From Phoma sp. XZ068 (lineage: Eukaryota; Ascomycota; Dothideomycetes; Pleosporales; Didymellaceae): a DNA stretch of 64,000 nucleotides. The stretch is from assembly GCA_004835665.1 (NCBI GenBank), contig RBKR01000011.1, positions 62,001 to 126,000 of the forward strand. Direction: 5' to 3'. Of the stretch, positions 9,581 through 20,735 are shown piece by piece (the first letter of the stretch is position 1; each line of letters begins with the position of its first letter). The translations under genes and the position numbers were made by a program. The notes beneath the pieces were generated by a model. The model had not been told where the DNA came from, made no database searches, and saw only the letters and a program-made list of their open reading frames with translations.

Positions 9581-12373
9581 GTTCTGCAACGCCGTATGGG
9601 CGGATAGAACCTGGACTGAAGAAGCGTAACGGGAGTAGTATCTGGCACTTCGTCAAGATTGGGCATACTTTAAGTATTGAAGCAATCCCAAGCCGCGCTC
9701 CGTCTACACTAGTAATGAGCCTGCATTGATCGTCACTAGTACGTGCAGGGGATCTGAAGGCTAGACCGTTGTGAATGGTGCCCACAATTAGGCCCAATGC
9801 AGCCTAACATATGTAGGGAGTCGACCGCGTATGACGGGAAAAGCCGACGTCAATGTCAGGATGTGAGACTATTGGCAATCTCAACTTCATGAATTGGTCT
9901 TGAATTTGCGACATTACAAACCATAACCTGCGTTCACAATGAAGCTGACCGAGGCTTGATAATGTCAGCACGGCTGATGTGGAAATCCTTGAAAACCTGG
10001 CACCGCTGAAAGTGGCGGTCTGTTCCCCGAAGAGGCGGGCCGAATGTGACTCAACGTGCAAATCATGCCCCGCGAACTTTACTTTTGTGACAACGTTGTG
10101 AGAAATACGGCAAATGCCTGCAAGTAGCTTAGACAGTGCCGCTGGTAAGGGCGCCATGAAGCGTGCTACTTTGAATCTGGCAAAGTCGTAGTATAAAATG
10201 CCAGAAAAGTATCGGCGCCCAACGTGCGAGGGGGCAAAATGCAGCTTGTTCGAATTTCTCAAAAAGGGTGACAATCGCCCAATTGGACTCTTTCTCGGTG
10301 ACAACAGCTTTGAATTAACATAGCATTTTCGCAATTCTCAACTGAGTCCATCTACCGCCTAGTAACCATTCAGCTGCTTGGCGTTTCGAAATTCATCAGC
10401 AGTACAACATTTGACCATGCGCGTCACTATCATTGCGATCTTGCGCAAAACGTCCTCTTGAATCCTTGGGCCAAGGCGGTATGGAACGGCACCTGCATCA
10501 AGGATTTCCTTTCATGAGCCAAAGATTGATGATGAAACTAGCAAGATCTTGTAGATCTCTACGATACAGTTCCATCTTGCAACCAAAGATCTGTGTGCGA
10601 ACGATTTAGTCGGCCCTTTGAAAGGTCCGTATGGAGAAGCCTGCAGTCAGGAGAACTTGCAGTATCCCTGCAGGCACATCATGACCCACAATCGTGCAAG
10701 GTATGACAATCTCGGGGAAGTACACAGATATGGTTGCTGAACATCGAAGTGGCTTGGCATGCAAGTGAAGTAGCGGCTGTTGCAATGCGGAGAGGCACTT
10801 TGCCTGGCTGTGATCGTAAGTGCGAAGAACATCTTGTGAAGCACTTATTGAACGTCTGGGTGATCTAGCAGGTATTTCTAATCCCTCAAGGAGCACATTA
10901 GCACCAGATTTCCACCACTGAGAAGTATCTGAGTTCTTCAGCTCAAAAAGCCTTGTCCATCGTAAGATTGGTCCCGCTGGGTCGGGAATATTTCTCAGCA
11001 ACCAAACTAGTTGCGCTTGTTGTAATTGGATCCTGATCAAGGAAGGCCGCGGTATATTCGTCCAGAATTTGATGATGCCTTTGTTTAACTCGTGATAGGA
11101 TACTGGTGGCTCAAAACGACCAGGTGTGCCCTTGACGCTTTAACGCTTTAGATCACTTAATGAAAACGCTTAACTAGTCTATCATGGACGCTGCAAAAAT
11201 AGACATGTTGGCATTCTCGAAAGCTACCCCTGCGCCTCTCTTCATGGCACCCATTTATGGGCTTCTGATAGCTTCACCCTTCATAGGAACCAGATTCAAG
11301 CAGGCATCGAAAATGTTTCGCTATCTGACCCTTCGACTCAAAACTTATACAAACTTCAGTGCGACAAGAGCTACTTATCTCATCTTTCCTGCTTTATAAA
11401 TCCATCAATCAACGATCCCAGGTGCTGCAGCATGTGTGTTCCATCAGACCTCAACATTGAGAAGACCGGATTGCTTGAACCGCTCCAGAGAACACTCTAA
11501 CTTCATACGCCTTGTCGTTCTCATATTCCTTGTTCTTGCTCCCCAACTCCATGTTTTCCTGGCGCATGCAGACCAAGCAATTTGTGCATTATTCCTGCAC
11601 GATTGATCTCGCTCGGTCTTTCTGCGGTGCTATCCTCTACTTCTTGGGTGTCGGAAAGAACCAGGGCACATCATTTTATTTTCGTCTCTCACATTTTGGA
11701 GAGCTTCATGAATATGTTTCCTTGGTGGTTGGTTATAACAGTAGCACACTTCTTACCTAGGTCATTAGGGAAAACTCCAAGGTGAATAGCTACTTGAAAG
11801 TGGAATAGTATTTTCAACAGCAAGGAGGATGATAAAAAGAATCACTACACATGAATTTTACGGGCTTAATAAAGGTCAACAGATACAGTTCCATCTTTGA
11901 GCATCGCCATTGCAAGCGACGCCTACTAAAGCCGCGGGCATTTTAGTCCAGCCAACAGCCCCTTTCACAGCCAGCAGGTGCTAATGTCAGGGTGCATTGT
12001 ATCCTCAAAGAAGTAGGAGATTCATCTACAATCCGAATAAGATTGTTAACGGCGTTCTGATAGTGGGATGTATTTCAGCGGTAATGACGTTGCAAAGGGC
12101 GCTAAAGTTGAGGCCTACCAAATCAACGCCGCCCAATCAGTCGTTCGCGCTACCCGCACCCATTATGTATATCAACCCTCCCAGGATCACCTTGACTTGT
12201 CTTCTCTTTCTTCACCGTGGGGCCTGTGGCCGCCCGTTTGACCGCTCCTTTAATCGTTCTTTACTTTGCTTCGCTCTTCTCGTCACTGCGTGTCGCTGCA
12301 AGCCTGGTGCTTGCCCGCGAAAGTTGACTTTCGGTTTCCCAGACGTTTGCTTTATTTGTGACGTCTTATCGTA
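9581..12373. other. 2.8-kb gene-poor region
   Basis: No protein family was recognised on either strand. The longest open frames (10334-9804 and 11040-10606 on the minus strand, 176 and 144 aa) have no familiar motif. Local sequence is unremarkable in composition. It may hold a relic too decayed to recognise and the upstream exon of the C2H2 gene. Confidence 0.4.
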
Positions 12374-13025
12374 GTGTTTAATCAGCTGAGGTATCATAAC
12401 AAAAACGAACATCACCTCTTTGTCAACCCTCAGCTATTGATCCGAGACCCGGAACCGAATGCACAAGTTTCGCCAGCGAGCCCAACTGCATTAGCTTCAC
12501 ACAACGAAGAAGAGCAGCTCAATCTTAACGAAGCAAATTATCTTCCGCCAGTTCCCGATTGCATTTACCTTCCCTGTCCACGGCCAAACCATTCATTTGA
12601 AACGCTTCCTGGAGAAGTCGAAACCCCGTCAAGATCTCATCGTTCCGAAGCCACCAGCTCAACGGTAGAACATGAATGCAAAACATGTGAACAACGCTTC
12701 CATCGTCGCTGCGATCTAAAGTAAGTAGCACCAAATCCATTGTGGGCGAAAAGCTTACCGTGATACACCGTGTAGCAAGCATGTCAAGACGCATGACAAG
12801 TACTTCTGCGAAGTCTGTGAACTATCGCTGAAGCAGAGCAAGGACTTTGCCAAAGACCTAGCGAGACACAAGAAGTCTGCTCGGCACCAAAGGTCGCTTG
12901 GGCAAGGCGGAGGAAGTGGCCAGTACAGGTGCCACGTATCATGGTGTGGAAAGACGGCGTCGCGTAAAGACAATTTGAACCGGCATATCCGGTCTCAGCA
13001 CCCCGACGAACCTGTACTTTCCTGA
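12374..13025 (+). CDS. C2H2 zinc-finger protein, 5' end unresolved
   Basis: Two exons can be joined: about 12374-12720 and 12776-13025, with a 55-nt intron (GTAAGTAG to GTGTAG). Across the junction a perfect C2H2 finger forms (C-KT-C-x12-H-VKT-H, residues CKTCEQRFHRRCDLN then KHVKTH). It is followed by a second finger-like unit (CEVCELSLKQSKDFAKDLARH) and a third (YRCHVSWCGKTASRKDNLNRH), ending TGA at 13025. The frame upstream has no ATG before a TGA at 12359-12361, so the start must lie in an unseen upstream exon. The protein part visible is about 198 aa with an acidic, Pro-rich N-terminal half. It is likely a nuclear DNA-binding regulator; the target is unknown. Confidence 0.68.
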
Positions 13026-13489
13026 TACTTCTGACTTTGAGAATTCAACGAAGATTTGACGGATTGACCCTTTCACCCTTGTATGCTTGTGATGTATTGA
13101 GTCCGTTGCACAGCATTCGAGACCATGATTCTGCCTAAGACTTCAGCATATCTAGATAGGGTTGCTCAGAGCCAAAACCTTCTGCACATTCACAGGAGCT
13201 TCTCTTTCTCTCTCAGAGTGGCAGCGCACATAGTAGCTAAACTACTTCAAGTTCAAGTTTGTGGCTACATGTAGGTCCGAACTCTCTCGTTTCACATGCT
13301 AGATGTTTTGGTGAGCGTATTACTTGCATATGTGGTAGGCCTCAAAATCGTGGGGTTACAATTCCATAAACATAACAAGTCAGCCTTTTAAGCAGCATAA
13401 GGGCTACGAAAGTTGATTTGCCTACATCTCTCTTTCAACACCATTGCACTCGCCAAAACCTTCCCTTGTACCTTGAGTATCTTTCCACC

Positions 13490-13950
13490 ATGCCTTCCAT
13501 CTTCTGTTGTTCCAATATTACCCCATACAGAAGCCAAATTCTGGTTCATGAGCCCAAGTTCCGCGAATTCTTATCTTGGGGTTCGCATCCAAAAGAGAGC
13601 TCCGTCGAAGAAGCTAGCTCCATGCCGACCGACGGCGCATTTGTCATCCAGGTCGTTCGTCAGGTGAACTACGGACCTTTGGAGTCTAAACGCTATTTTG
13701 TCAAGGTTGCTTCAGGCGAGTTCGTCGAGGTCAACGAGAAGTGGCTGATCGACGCCAATTTCGAGAAGCTGAACGCGTACGTACAGATGGTCAAAAAACT
13801 TTTGACTCCTGACAGAAGAACAGGTACAAGAACTTCAAATGCACTATCCATAACAAGTTCTTCGAGCTCAATGTGTATCAAAAAGACCCTGTCAATAAAC
13901 ACCATTGGCGTGCCAATATCGCTCGACCTGCAACGGAAATCGACCTCTGA
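13490..13950 (+). CDS. unrecognised small protein, 137 aa, 2 exons
   Basis: ATG 13490 (context CCACCATG) begins an exon to 13776. A 47-nt intron (GTACGTAC to GAACAG) is removed and the second exon runs 13824-13950. The joined reading (KLNA then YKNFKCTIHNKFFELNVY) keeps phase and ends TGA. It has no signal peptide, membrane segment or familiar motif. There are three cysteines (two near the N-terminus, CC, and one in the second exon). The product looks globular, with alternating hydrophobic and polar residues. It may be a lineage-specific protein. The gene overlaps or converges with a weaker minus-strand candidate. Confidence 0.55.
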
Positions 13951-14069
13951 GTAGATCCACGTACACGGTTGGGTACACATCATGAGCAGATGTTGCAGTT
14001 TGGGAGAGATGAGATAATGGAAACAATATCTGCGTAACTTTGGCCAGAATATGTTATGTACCTCAGTTG

Positions 14070-14704
14070 AATGTGTCCAATGTCGCTCTATGCAATGTTC
14101 CCACGTTGATACTTTTGCGAAAAGTTGATTTTGGACCCTCTCAATCGCTTTGTGATACTTGCACTCTTCTTCAGCGTGATTCACATTAAAGCCATGCTGA
14201 AAAACAGCACAAACTTCATCCAGCTTGGCCTTCGGTGCAGGAGATAGAGGAATGTCTGAAGCAATGATATCACCTGTAATTATTAAAGTCACAGTGGTCG
14301 CCTAAAGGGCTTTCTAGCAAGATATGGTAGTTCTGAAGGGACGGTGAGCATGCTGTTCCGTATTATGGAAGCTGAAGCCATTTTTCGGACGTGTTTCACA
14401 ACCGTTTGTAATAGCTCCAATTGCTTGAAGCCACACATTCACCTGCATTGCTTACTGGTCGATCTTGCACGCGCCTATGATCAAGAATGTCGAGAGCCTC
14501 ATTGATCACACGTGCATGCCTTCTCGTACAAGTGATATAGAATCGGTGCGTTAGGACACTGCAACGAACATGACCAATACTTGAACTTATAAGTGTATCG
14601 ACGAAGAATGGAAGATTCGACCAGAGTATCTGGATTGGAGAAGAAGGCAACCAGTTATCTTTAGGCTCGTACTCAGGCTCAATCCGCACAGCAGTAAACC
14701 ACAA
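14070..14704 (-). CDS. possible minus-strand gene, doubtful
   Basis: Two stretches read like protein and can be spliced in phase: about 14704-14445 (VRIEPEYEPKDNWLPSSPI, then RVINEALDILDHRR) and about 14288-14070 (DIIASDIPLSPAPKAKLDE, then ECKYHKAIERVQNQLF). The joining intron would begin GTGAAT and end AATTACAG. No ATG start or clear end was fixed. An upstream piece near 14855 carries an ATG but its junction is unclear. No family was recognised. It may be a real small gene transcribed toward the 137-aa gene, or chance. Confidence 0.25.
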
Positions 14705-16472
14705 CAGCGTAGAATCGAGAGGCGGAACTAAAAATTAAAGGGATGGTTTCGTCAGTAAAAGTTAAGATGGTAGGGCATGCACGTGTGAAGTGATGGCAAG
14801 ACAGAGACACAGTGCGGTGGCGCGGGATACTTTTCTCCAACCAGTAGAAAGGGATGCCATGATACTGTGCTGTAAGCTGGAAATACTCAGCATCACAGGA
14901 CCGGTGATTGTGGCAAAATCCTGTGAAAAAAACCCCTCGTAAATATTCCAAGCCTTGTTAGACAACAGATAGCTGTGGTGGAGTTACGGATCAACAGCAT
15001 GGAACATATCGGCAGAAACGCCACTTCCGGCAGATACTCTGACTACTGAGTTCGAATCGTAGAGTGATCTAAGTCTTAGTGGAAAGCCTCGAATTACTAG
15101 TGTACACTGTCGGTAGTCCATAGTCACAACAGCGGACGACGGACCATTGAACCCGACCTTCTAGCAGGAACACCCTCCGGCATCGTCACTGGTACACACT
15201 GGCGTGCACCACTCGCCGTTGAACCCCACCACATCCTCCAAAACCCACTTCATTAGGAAAGAAAGACACTGCACCATCGATCGTAGAAACCGTACCGTGG
15301 AACCCTCAACCAAAAGACTTTCACCGCTGCCATTCGCAAGTCCCGAAGTCGAAACCCTCACCCCCAAACCAATTACTCCCCCCAGTTTGACACTTGAAAA
15401 CATCTCACCGTCAATCCACTCACCCCACCCCACCGTATTCCTGCATCACGAACCCAACAATCCCGTATCTGCTCGCCACCGCACAAAGACCAAAAATTGA
15501 TAATATCCACTCGTGACATGTGCCAAGCCACCAGTGTCGACGGCCGCTTACCAGCCTCGTATCGCGATGCCCCGAACTGCGATCGCCGCAGAGTCTAAAA
15601 ATGGATAATTCTACACGCGAGGTGTGGGCGTGTGGACACATCGATGGGGGCGAGGAGATCGTTGAAGATCGCGTGCAGTAACGGTGTGCGGCGGTAAATG
15701 ACGATCTGCGTGTGGAGATGACGATGGGATGGAGATGAGATCAAATGAGAAAACATGTGAGTGTGGAAGACGCGTGAGGATGTGAAATTAGATGTAATGC
15801 TTTTCAGTCTATCTGCCTACCTAACTGCGCTGGAAGGTCCAAATGTGTGATCTATCCTACCAGCCGTTGCTGATTTACTTCATCTTGCGATCATGTCGCC
15901 TACTTAATGAGATCAAGGAGAATGTTCTCCGGTGATACGGAGGTGAAGTAGAGGTTGAGAGGAAATGAGATGGTCGGTGATGTCGAGGTGAGGGTGAAGA
16001 AAGATTGTCGGTACAAACAGAAGCGCCGAGGCGATGCATAAGAATGTCGGTGATAATTACAAGTAATAAGGGTGTACGCCAGACATGTTCAATCCGGCTT
16101 TTTCAAAACAAACCAGTGGCCTGATAGCCACTATATCCACCATCCAAATCGAGAAGTAAATAGCAACGCTCGAGCGAAGGGCAACAGGGACGTCTTGGCG
16201 AGGTGTGTGTTGATTACTTGATAAGTATATAAGCTCCATACCCCTGCCGACGCAGGATGGCGTGATGTAACACAACATCGTCGTACACGGGACGACCCAA
16301 GAGCTGAGGTGGGGCATGCATACCCTCACCCGACTCGTCCCTGCAGCTGAAGAAAATGCGACGCAATGCAGTAGATGAGGAAATCCAGGACTCCAAAACG
16401 CCGCCGTTTGGATATATGGTGTAAATCAGAGAGTGAAACGAGGAAACTGTACAAGCGATAGTAATGGCTCTC
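14705..16472. other. intergenic, 1.8 kb
   Basis: No gene was recognised. A purine-rich stretch about 15640-15990 (many GATG and GAGG words) lies downstream of the minus-strand membrane protein and probably includes its 3' untranslated region. Confidence 0.45.
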
Positions 16473-17912
16473 TTAGAAGTTCTGGGCGATGCCAGAGTTT
16501 CCTTGTTGCGGGAAAACCGAGGGGTTCTCGATCCTCGTGTTCCGCCGCGCTGACACATCCCGAATTACGGGCTGCTGACCAGCGCCATACGGGTCGTTGT
16601 TACCGTACGGGCCGCTTTGATAGTAGCCCTGGTTGTCATAGTACTCGTTGGGGTTGCTCGTGCCCATCCCGGCGTAGTCGCCTGAGGCATCAGATCGGTT
16701 GGCAGCAGAGTAGGACGAGGATGCGTTGGAGGGGCCACGCTGTACGCCGCCCTGGTTCTGTGTCGAGTTGGGTGCAGCACCGCCGATGGCACCAAGCGCA
16801 CCAAGGCCATCCGAGTCCATAGTCTGGCGACGCCCGTTCATCAGGGGGTCGTTGGAGGCTTCGGAGTAGGCTGCGCCGGTGGGTGAGTGCGGCGTGTTGT
16901 AACCTCCAGGATTGCTGTTGCTGTCTGAGTAGGTCATGCCGCTGGTGAGCGTGGTAGAAGCCTTGCGGTTCGAGCTGGTCGCGGTGTTGCCCCATCCTCG
17001 GTAGCCGCTCGAGTCTTCGGCCATCTCAGATCCCATGGCGACTGCAGGAAGTGTAGGGTCGTGGTTGGGGTTAAACCCGTACTCCTCGACCTCCTTTCTC
17101 CGCTCTTCCTCGTTGTTCTGACGAGCCTTGCGTTTCCTCCACAGGATGATACCAGCCAAGACTAACAATGCAACGACAACGACGGGCACGACAACGGCAA
17201 TTGCAGTCTTGCCACCGGTGCTAAGCCCCTTCTGTTCGGCACCAGGGCCGGACTGGGGTCCGGCAGTGTTGCTGCTCGAGGCGGATCCCCGGGAAGTGGA
17301 AGAAGATGCTACTCCGCCAGTGTTTCCTGTCGGAGCGGGGCGCGTAACAATAGAAGTGACGACGATAGGGGTCGGTGTCTCTCCATCGCGCGTGGCAGGC
17401 GGAGTGAAGGTGATGACGGATGTTGAGATGTCAGTGGTCGAGGGCGTCGCAGACGGAGCAGTGATGACTTGAGTAGTGACAGGCGGTGCGCTTGACGGGG
17501 ATGGTGCGGGCGTCGAGGCTGGCGGCGTCGACGAGGGTGTTGGCGTTGGTGTCGAAACTGGGGGTGGAGTTGAGGACGGCGGCGGCGCCGACGAGGGCGG
17601 CGGGGCAGACGATGGTGGTGGTGCCGAGGACGGCGGAGGCGATGAGCTCTCGGGCGGTGATGAGGCGGGCGGCGTTGCTGATGGGGACGTGTTAGGGGCC
17701 GCTGACGATTGCGGAGTTGAAGGAGGCTCCGGTGCAGACGAGGGCGCCGACGATGGGGCTGCCGACGGTGTTACAGGTTGAGACGACGCAGCTACAGAGG
17801 GCGAGGCAGGAGATGAGGGAGAGGAAGGAGCGGCCAACGGCTGGGTTGGGGCTGAGGAAGCAGAGACAAGAGAGAGGAACGTACTGGGCGCAGCGCTGTT
17901 CGACGACGACAT
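16473..17912 (-). CDS. Ser/Thr/Pro-rich single-pass membrane protein, 479 aa
   Basis: A single exon starts at ATG 17912. Residues 1 to about 235 are almost wholly Ser, Pro, Ala and Thr (for example SSPPPSSAPPPSSAPPPSS) and would be heavily O-glycosylated if exported. One strong membrane helix follows at about 236-259 (AIAVVVPVVVVALLVLAGII) and then a basic stop-transfer patch (WRKRKARQ). The tail, 260-479, is rich in Asn, Gly, Ser and Tyr (NPNEYYDNQGYYQSG). This layout is that of fungal cell-wall stress sensors of the Mid2/Wsc type, but no WSC domain and no conventional N-terminal signal peptide are seen, so membrane insertion would rely on the internal helix or on an undetected upstream exon. 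The role as a wall sensor is inferred from architecture only. Confidence 0.8.
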   Translation of the reverse strand: MSSSNSAAPSTFLSLVSASSAPTQPLAAPSSPSSPASPSVAASSQPVTPSAAPSSAPSSAPEPPSTPQSSAAPNTSPSATPPASSPPESSSPPPSSAPPPSSAPPPSSAPPPSSTPPPVSTPTPTPSSTPPASTPAPSPSSAPPVTTQVITAPSATPSTTDISTSVITFTPPATRDGETPTPIVVTSIVTRPAPTGNTGGVASSSTSRGSASSSNTAGPQSGPGAEQKGLSTGGKTAIAVVVPVVVVALLVLAGIILWRKRKARQNNEEERRKEVEEYGFNPNHDPTLPAVAMGSEMAEDSSGYRGWGNTATSSNRKASTTLTSGMTYSDSNSNPGGYNTPHSPTGAAYSEASNDPLMNGRRQTMDSDGLGALGAIGGAAPNSTQNQGGVQRGPSNASSSYSAANRSDASGDYAGMGTSNPNEYYDNQGYYQSGPYGNNDPYGAGQQPVIRDVSARRNTRIENPSVFPQQGNSGIAQNF

Positions 17913-19363
17913 GTTGACAAGTGCGAGGCACGCAGGCCTGGCAGCGACGACTAAAAAGCGACGACGATGGCAACAGCAGCAGAATTGGGGTACCGAAACT
18001 CAGCGAGCGCGAGGGTGAGGATGTTAGAATGTCGCGGGTACCGGCAGTGCTGGTGTCCTGGTTCGTCGCCGGGCGATGGGCGGGTCCACTGCTGCTGTTC
18101 GTGCGACAACAGGCGGTGGGACAAGACGAGTGATGATGTATGGCTGGGGCAGAGCCAGTGAAAACTGCATAAAAGGGCGGGCCCTGAGAGGTGAGTGGAG
18201 GAGAGGAGGTGTTGCAGAGCAGAGTGGAGCTCGCGGGAGGAGACAGGCGATCCAAGCTCTGTTGATCCAAGGGGCTGCCTTATCTGGCCAAGGCTGAGGG
18301 TTGCTGAAGCACGGAAGCTACCAGACGTGCCAATGAGTTCAATCGGCGGCCAATTGCTTGCGACAGACGTGTTCACTCTGGGAGTGAGGAGAGGGCTGTG
18401 GTGCTTTTCAGCGCGCAGCGGCCAAGGCGCGTGCTGGCAGCACGGTTATTTTGGCTGGCGGCGGCACTTGTCTAGTCAGAAACCAGCTTCGCAAAGCGGA
18501 GACGCTGCGCCGAATCGCAATTAGCTGCCTCTGCTTTGGGGAGGTCCAAGTGCGCTTATGCGCCGCCTAAGGGAGCCCGGCGACAGCGCAGTTGTGGCTG
18601 TGTGCAGCGTCTCAGGCATCGTTCCAAAGTCTCACCAGACGCTGCAGGCTCGAGGATGCACAGTACCATCCAGCCCGCGATGCAGCCTCGGTGCTACAAG
18701 ATGGACGCACATGTGCCCAGATTGCGCTTGCATCATGCCCGCGCCCGTATCCACTGCTCGTTCTCGCGACACCCCGGTCCTCAATAGCATCATCCTTTGT
18801 GAGCTGCTTGATTTCGATACGCCCGAGCGTGGCTGATTGGCTGCTCCACCACTCTATAATTAAGCTCGTAAGTCAGAGTTGCCTCGGAATGTCGCACCGC
18901 TCATGTTTCCGCGACGCTATTCAGTGCACTAAACCAACAGACCATTCGTCCAACAATTCTTTGAACGTTTATTCTATACAGTGGACCGATGCTCCATCGT
19001 CCAATGTGGTTTCTGCCAGATGTTCTCGTGTTCAACATATTAAGCTTTTTCCCATCTGTCGCCGCCAGGATGTTGCCCTGCATGCCACCCCGCTTCCAGC
19101 AGTGACAAGTCTTGAATCTCGCAAGGAGCATGAGTTATGCCCCAGCATCGCTTAGCAATAATTACTGTGTTATCATCATGGCTTTGTTACGGGACAATTC
19201 GCTGCGAGTTAGCTAACCTGAAACACATGCGTGCTTAGTCTATCATGCTGGGTTTGCGCAGATGTACCGTTCAGATAATCTCGTTTGACCGATGCCGCTT
19301 ATGCAGCAGTCATCGACTTCGTATACACATTAGCGTACCAATATTCTTGCCTACACCTAGAGT
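17913..19363. other. intergenic, promoter of the membrane protein
   Basis: Several long but unfamiliar open frames on both strands are judged to be chance in this GC-rich stretch. It should contain the promoter of the Ser/Pro-rich protein and the 3' end of the reductase-like gene. Confidence 0.45.
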
Positions 19364-20331
19364 CTACACCAGGCCTGGAATCACAGCCTTTCGGTTTCCC
19401 ACTTTGTCCTTGCCGAACTTCTCCACATACCAACGCTTTCCTTGCAGCGCGCGGGGCAGCATCGTGCTTACCTCGTTGATAAGGAATGTTCGGGCAGGCT
19501 GGCATTTTAGTCCACCAATCATCCACCACCCAGCCCACTCGATCCATTCGCAGAAGTAGTGTGCGTATAATACGTACTTGAACAGTCCGTTCTTTGGGAG
19601 CATGTACACTTTGTCCACGCCTTCAATGGGTTTGTTCTGCTCGGCTGCTTCCTTGCGCTGCTTGCGATCTGCCGCTCGCCTAATTTCCCGCAGGTCGTCG
19701 TCGTGAAACATGTTGCCCAGCAAACCCCAGCACCATATCACAAGCCCCAGGAAGCTCCATCCTGCGCGACCTTGCCAGTCGTAGACCGTCGTGGGTCCGT
19801 AGCCTGAGAGATATCCGCCGATCGAGATGGCGTTGGTGACTTGGAATGCGAGCATCAGCAAGCACACGAGCGGGCTTATGGGCGACATGCTTGGGTTGAG
19901 GAACAGCGGCGAGATGATTGCGCGGTAGAGATAGTGTATCACCTGTACAGCCAGTCAGTGATGGTATTCAGCATCTCGAAAGCCCGACGTACGAAACACC
20001 CGACCATCGTCCAGTTACCCCATGGCAGCTCGTCGATGCCCTGCTCCTTTGGCAGCGTGAAGAAGATGTACAGCAGCGTGATGGGCCCAGCAGACTCCAT
20101 GGTTGCCCATCCAATCTTGCCAGGAACATTCCACCATGCTTCAGTCGAGGTCTTGCCTTGAGGATACCAGTCAATGACCCATTGAAACGCTGTGATCTAT
20201 GGAATCAATTGTTAGATTGAATGCCGTCCAGCGCGTACAATGCGACTTACCAGGGGGAAGAACTGCCAGACATAGCTGACCCATTCCCAATTCTCACGCG
20301 ATGGAGGCAGCCAGTTCTCTACAACAGCCAT
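19364..20331 (-). CDS. 3-oxo-5-alpha-steroid 4-dehydrogenase-like membrane protein, 3 exons
   Basis: Exons (minus strand) are 20251-20331, 19993-20196 and 19364-19942, giving 287 aa. Introns are 54 nt (GTAAGT, branch TCTAAC) and 50 nt (GTACGT, branch ACTGAC), both phase 0. The sequence has several hydrophobic helices (SYVWQFFPL, ITLLYIFFTL, SPLVCLLMLAFQVTNAISIG, GLVIWCWGLLGNMF). It ends with the conserved steroid-reductase C-terminal region: LPKNGLFKYVLYAHYFCEWI, then MLPRALQGKRWYVEKFG and a basic end (KVGNRKAVIPGLV). Family members reduce a C=C bond next to a ketone with NADPH in the endoplasmic reticulum. The C-terminal pattern and length (260-320 usual) fit. The actual substrate in fungi is not known. 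Confidence 0.88.
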
Positions 20332-20650
20332 ATTGTGCGTGCAGATTGTGAGCCAGAAGTAACCGCAGCGGAGGCTTGCGGATCTCGTTGTCAAACAATT
20401 GCAACGCCGAATGGTGATGTCACGGGATGCTCCTTTAGTGCGTGTCGAGCTTGGACGCGTTGATTTCGTGGCCGTCTCGCGCTCTCGCTTCTGCTTGACT
20501 AGTGCACAGCTCTATACGCGGCCCACATTCAGCCCACCTGGAGCCCTCAATTTTGGAGAATTGATGCTCATCGATGATATAGATCGTTCCAGTGGGTTGC
20601 ATACAGAATTATAGATGCTACTATGCAACAAATTTACATCAAACAATCCA

Positions 20651-20735
20651 GTCGCTTTAGCTCACTTGGGAGAGCGCCAGACTGAAGTTCAGTCATTAAA
20701 TCTGGAGGTACTGTGTTCGATCCACAGAAGCGACA
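20651..20735 (+). tRNA. tRNA-Phe (GAA) with 12-nt intron
   Basis: The acceptor stem pairs 7 of 7 (GTCGCTT with AAGCGAC). The D arm is GCTC/GAGC and the anticodon stem CCAGA/TCTGG. The loop after splicing is CTGAAGA, with anticodon GAA at 20684-20686. The T arm is CTGTG-TTCGATC-CACAG. The intron is 20688-20699, one base after the anticodon, the usual nuclear position. The mature length is 73 nt. Internal A and B boxes are intact. Confidence 0.95.

Noticed and set aside
9804..10334. 176-aa minus-strand frame
   Set aside because: No motif and no splice partner; left as unexplained sequence.
15040..15070. GTTCGAATC word as tRNA T-loop
   Set aside because: Flanking stems do not pair and no D arm or acceptor stem could be found.
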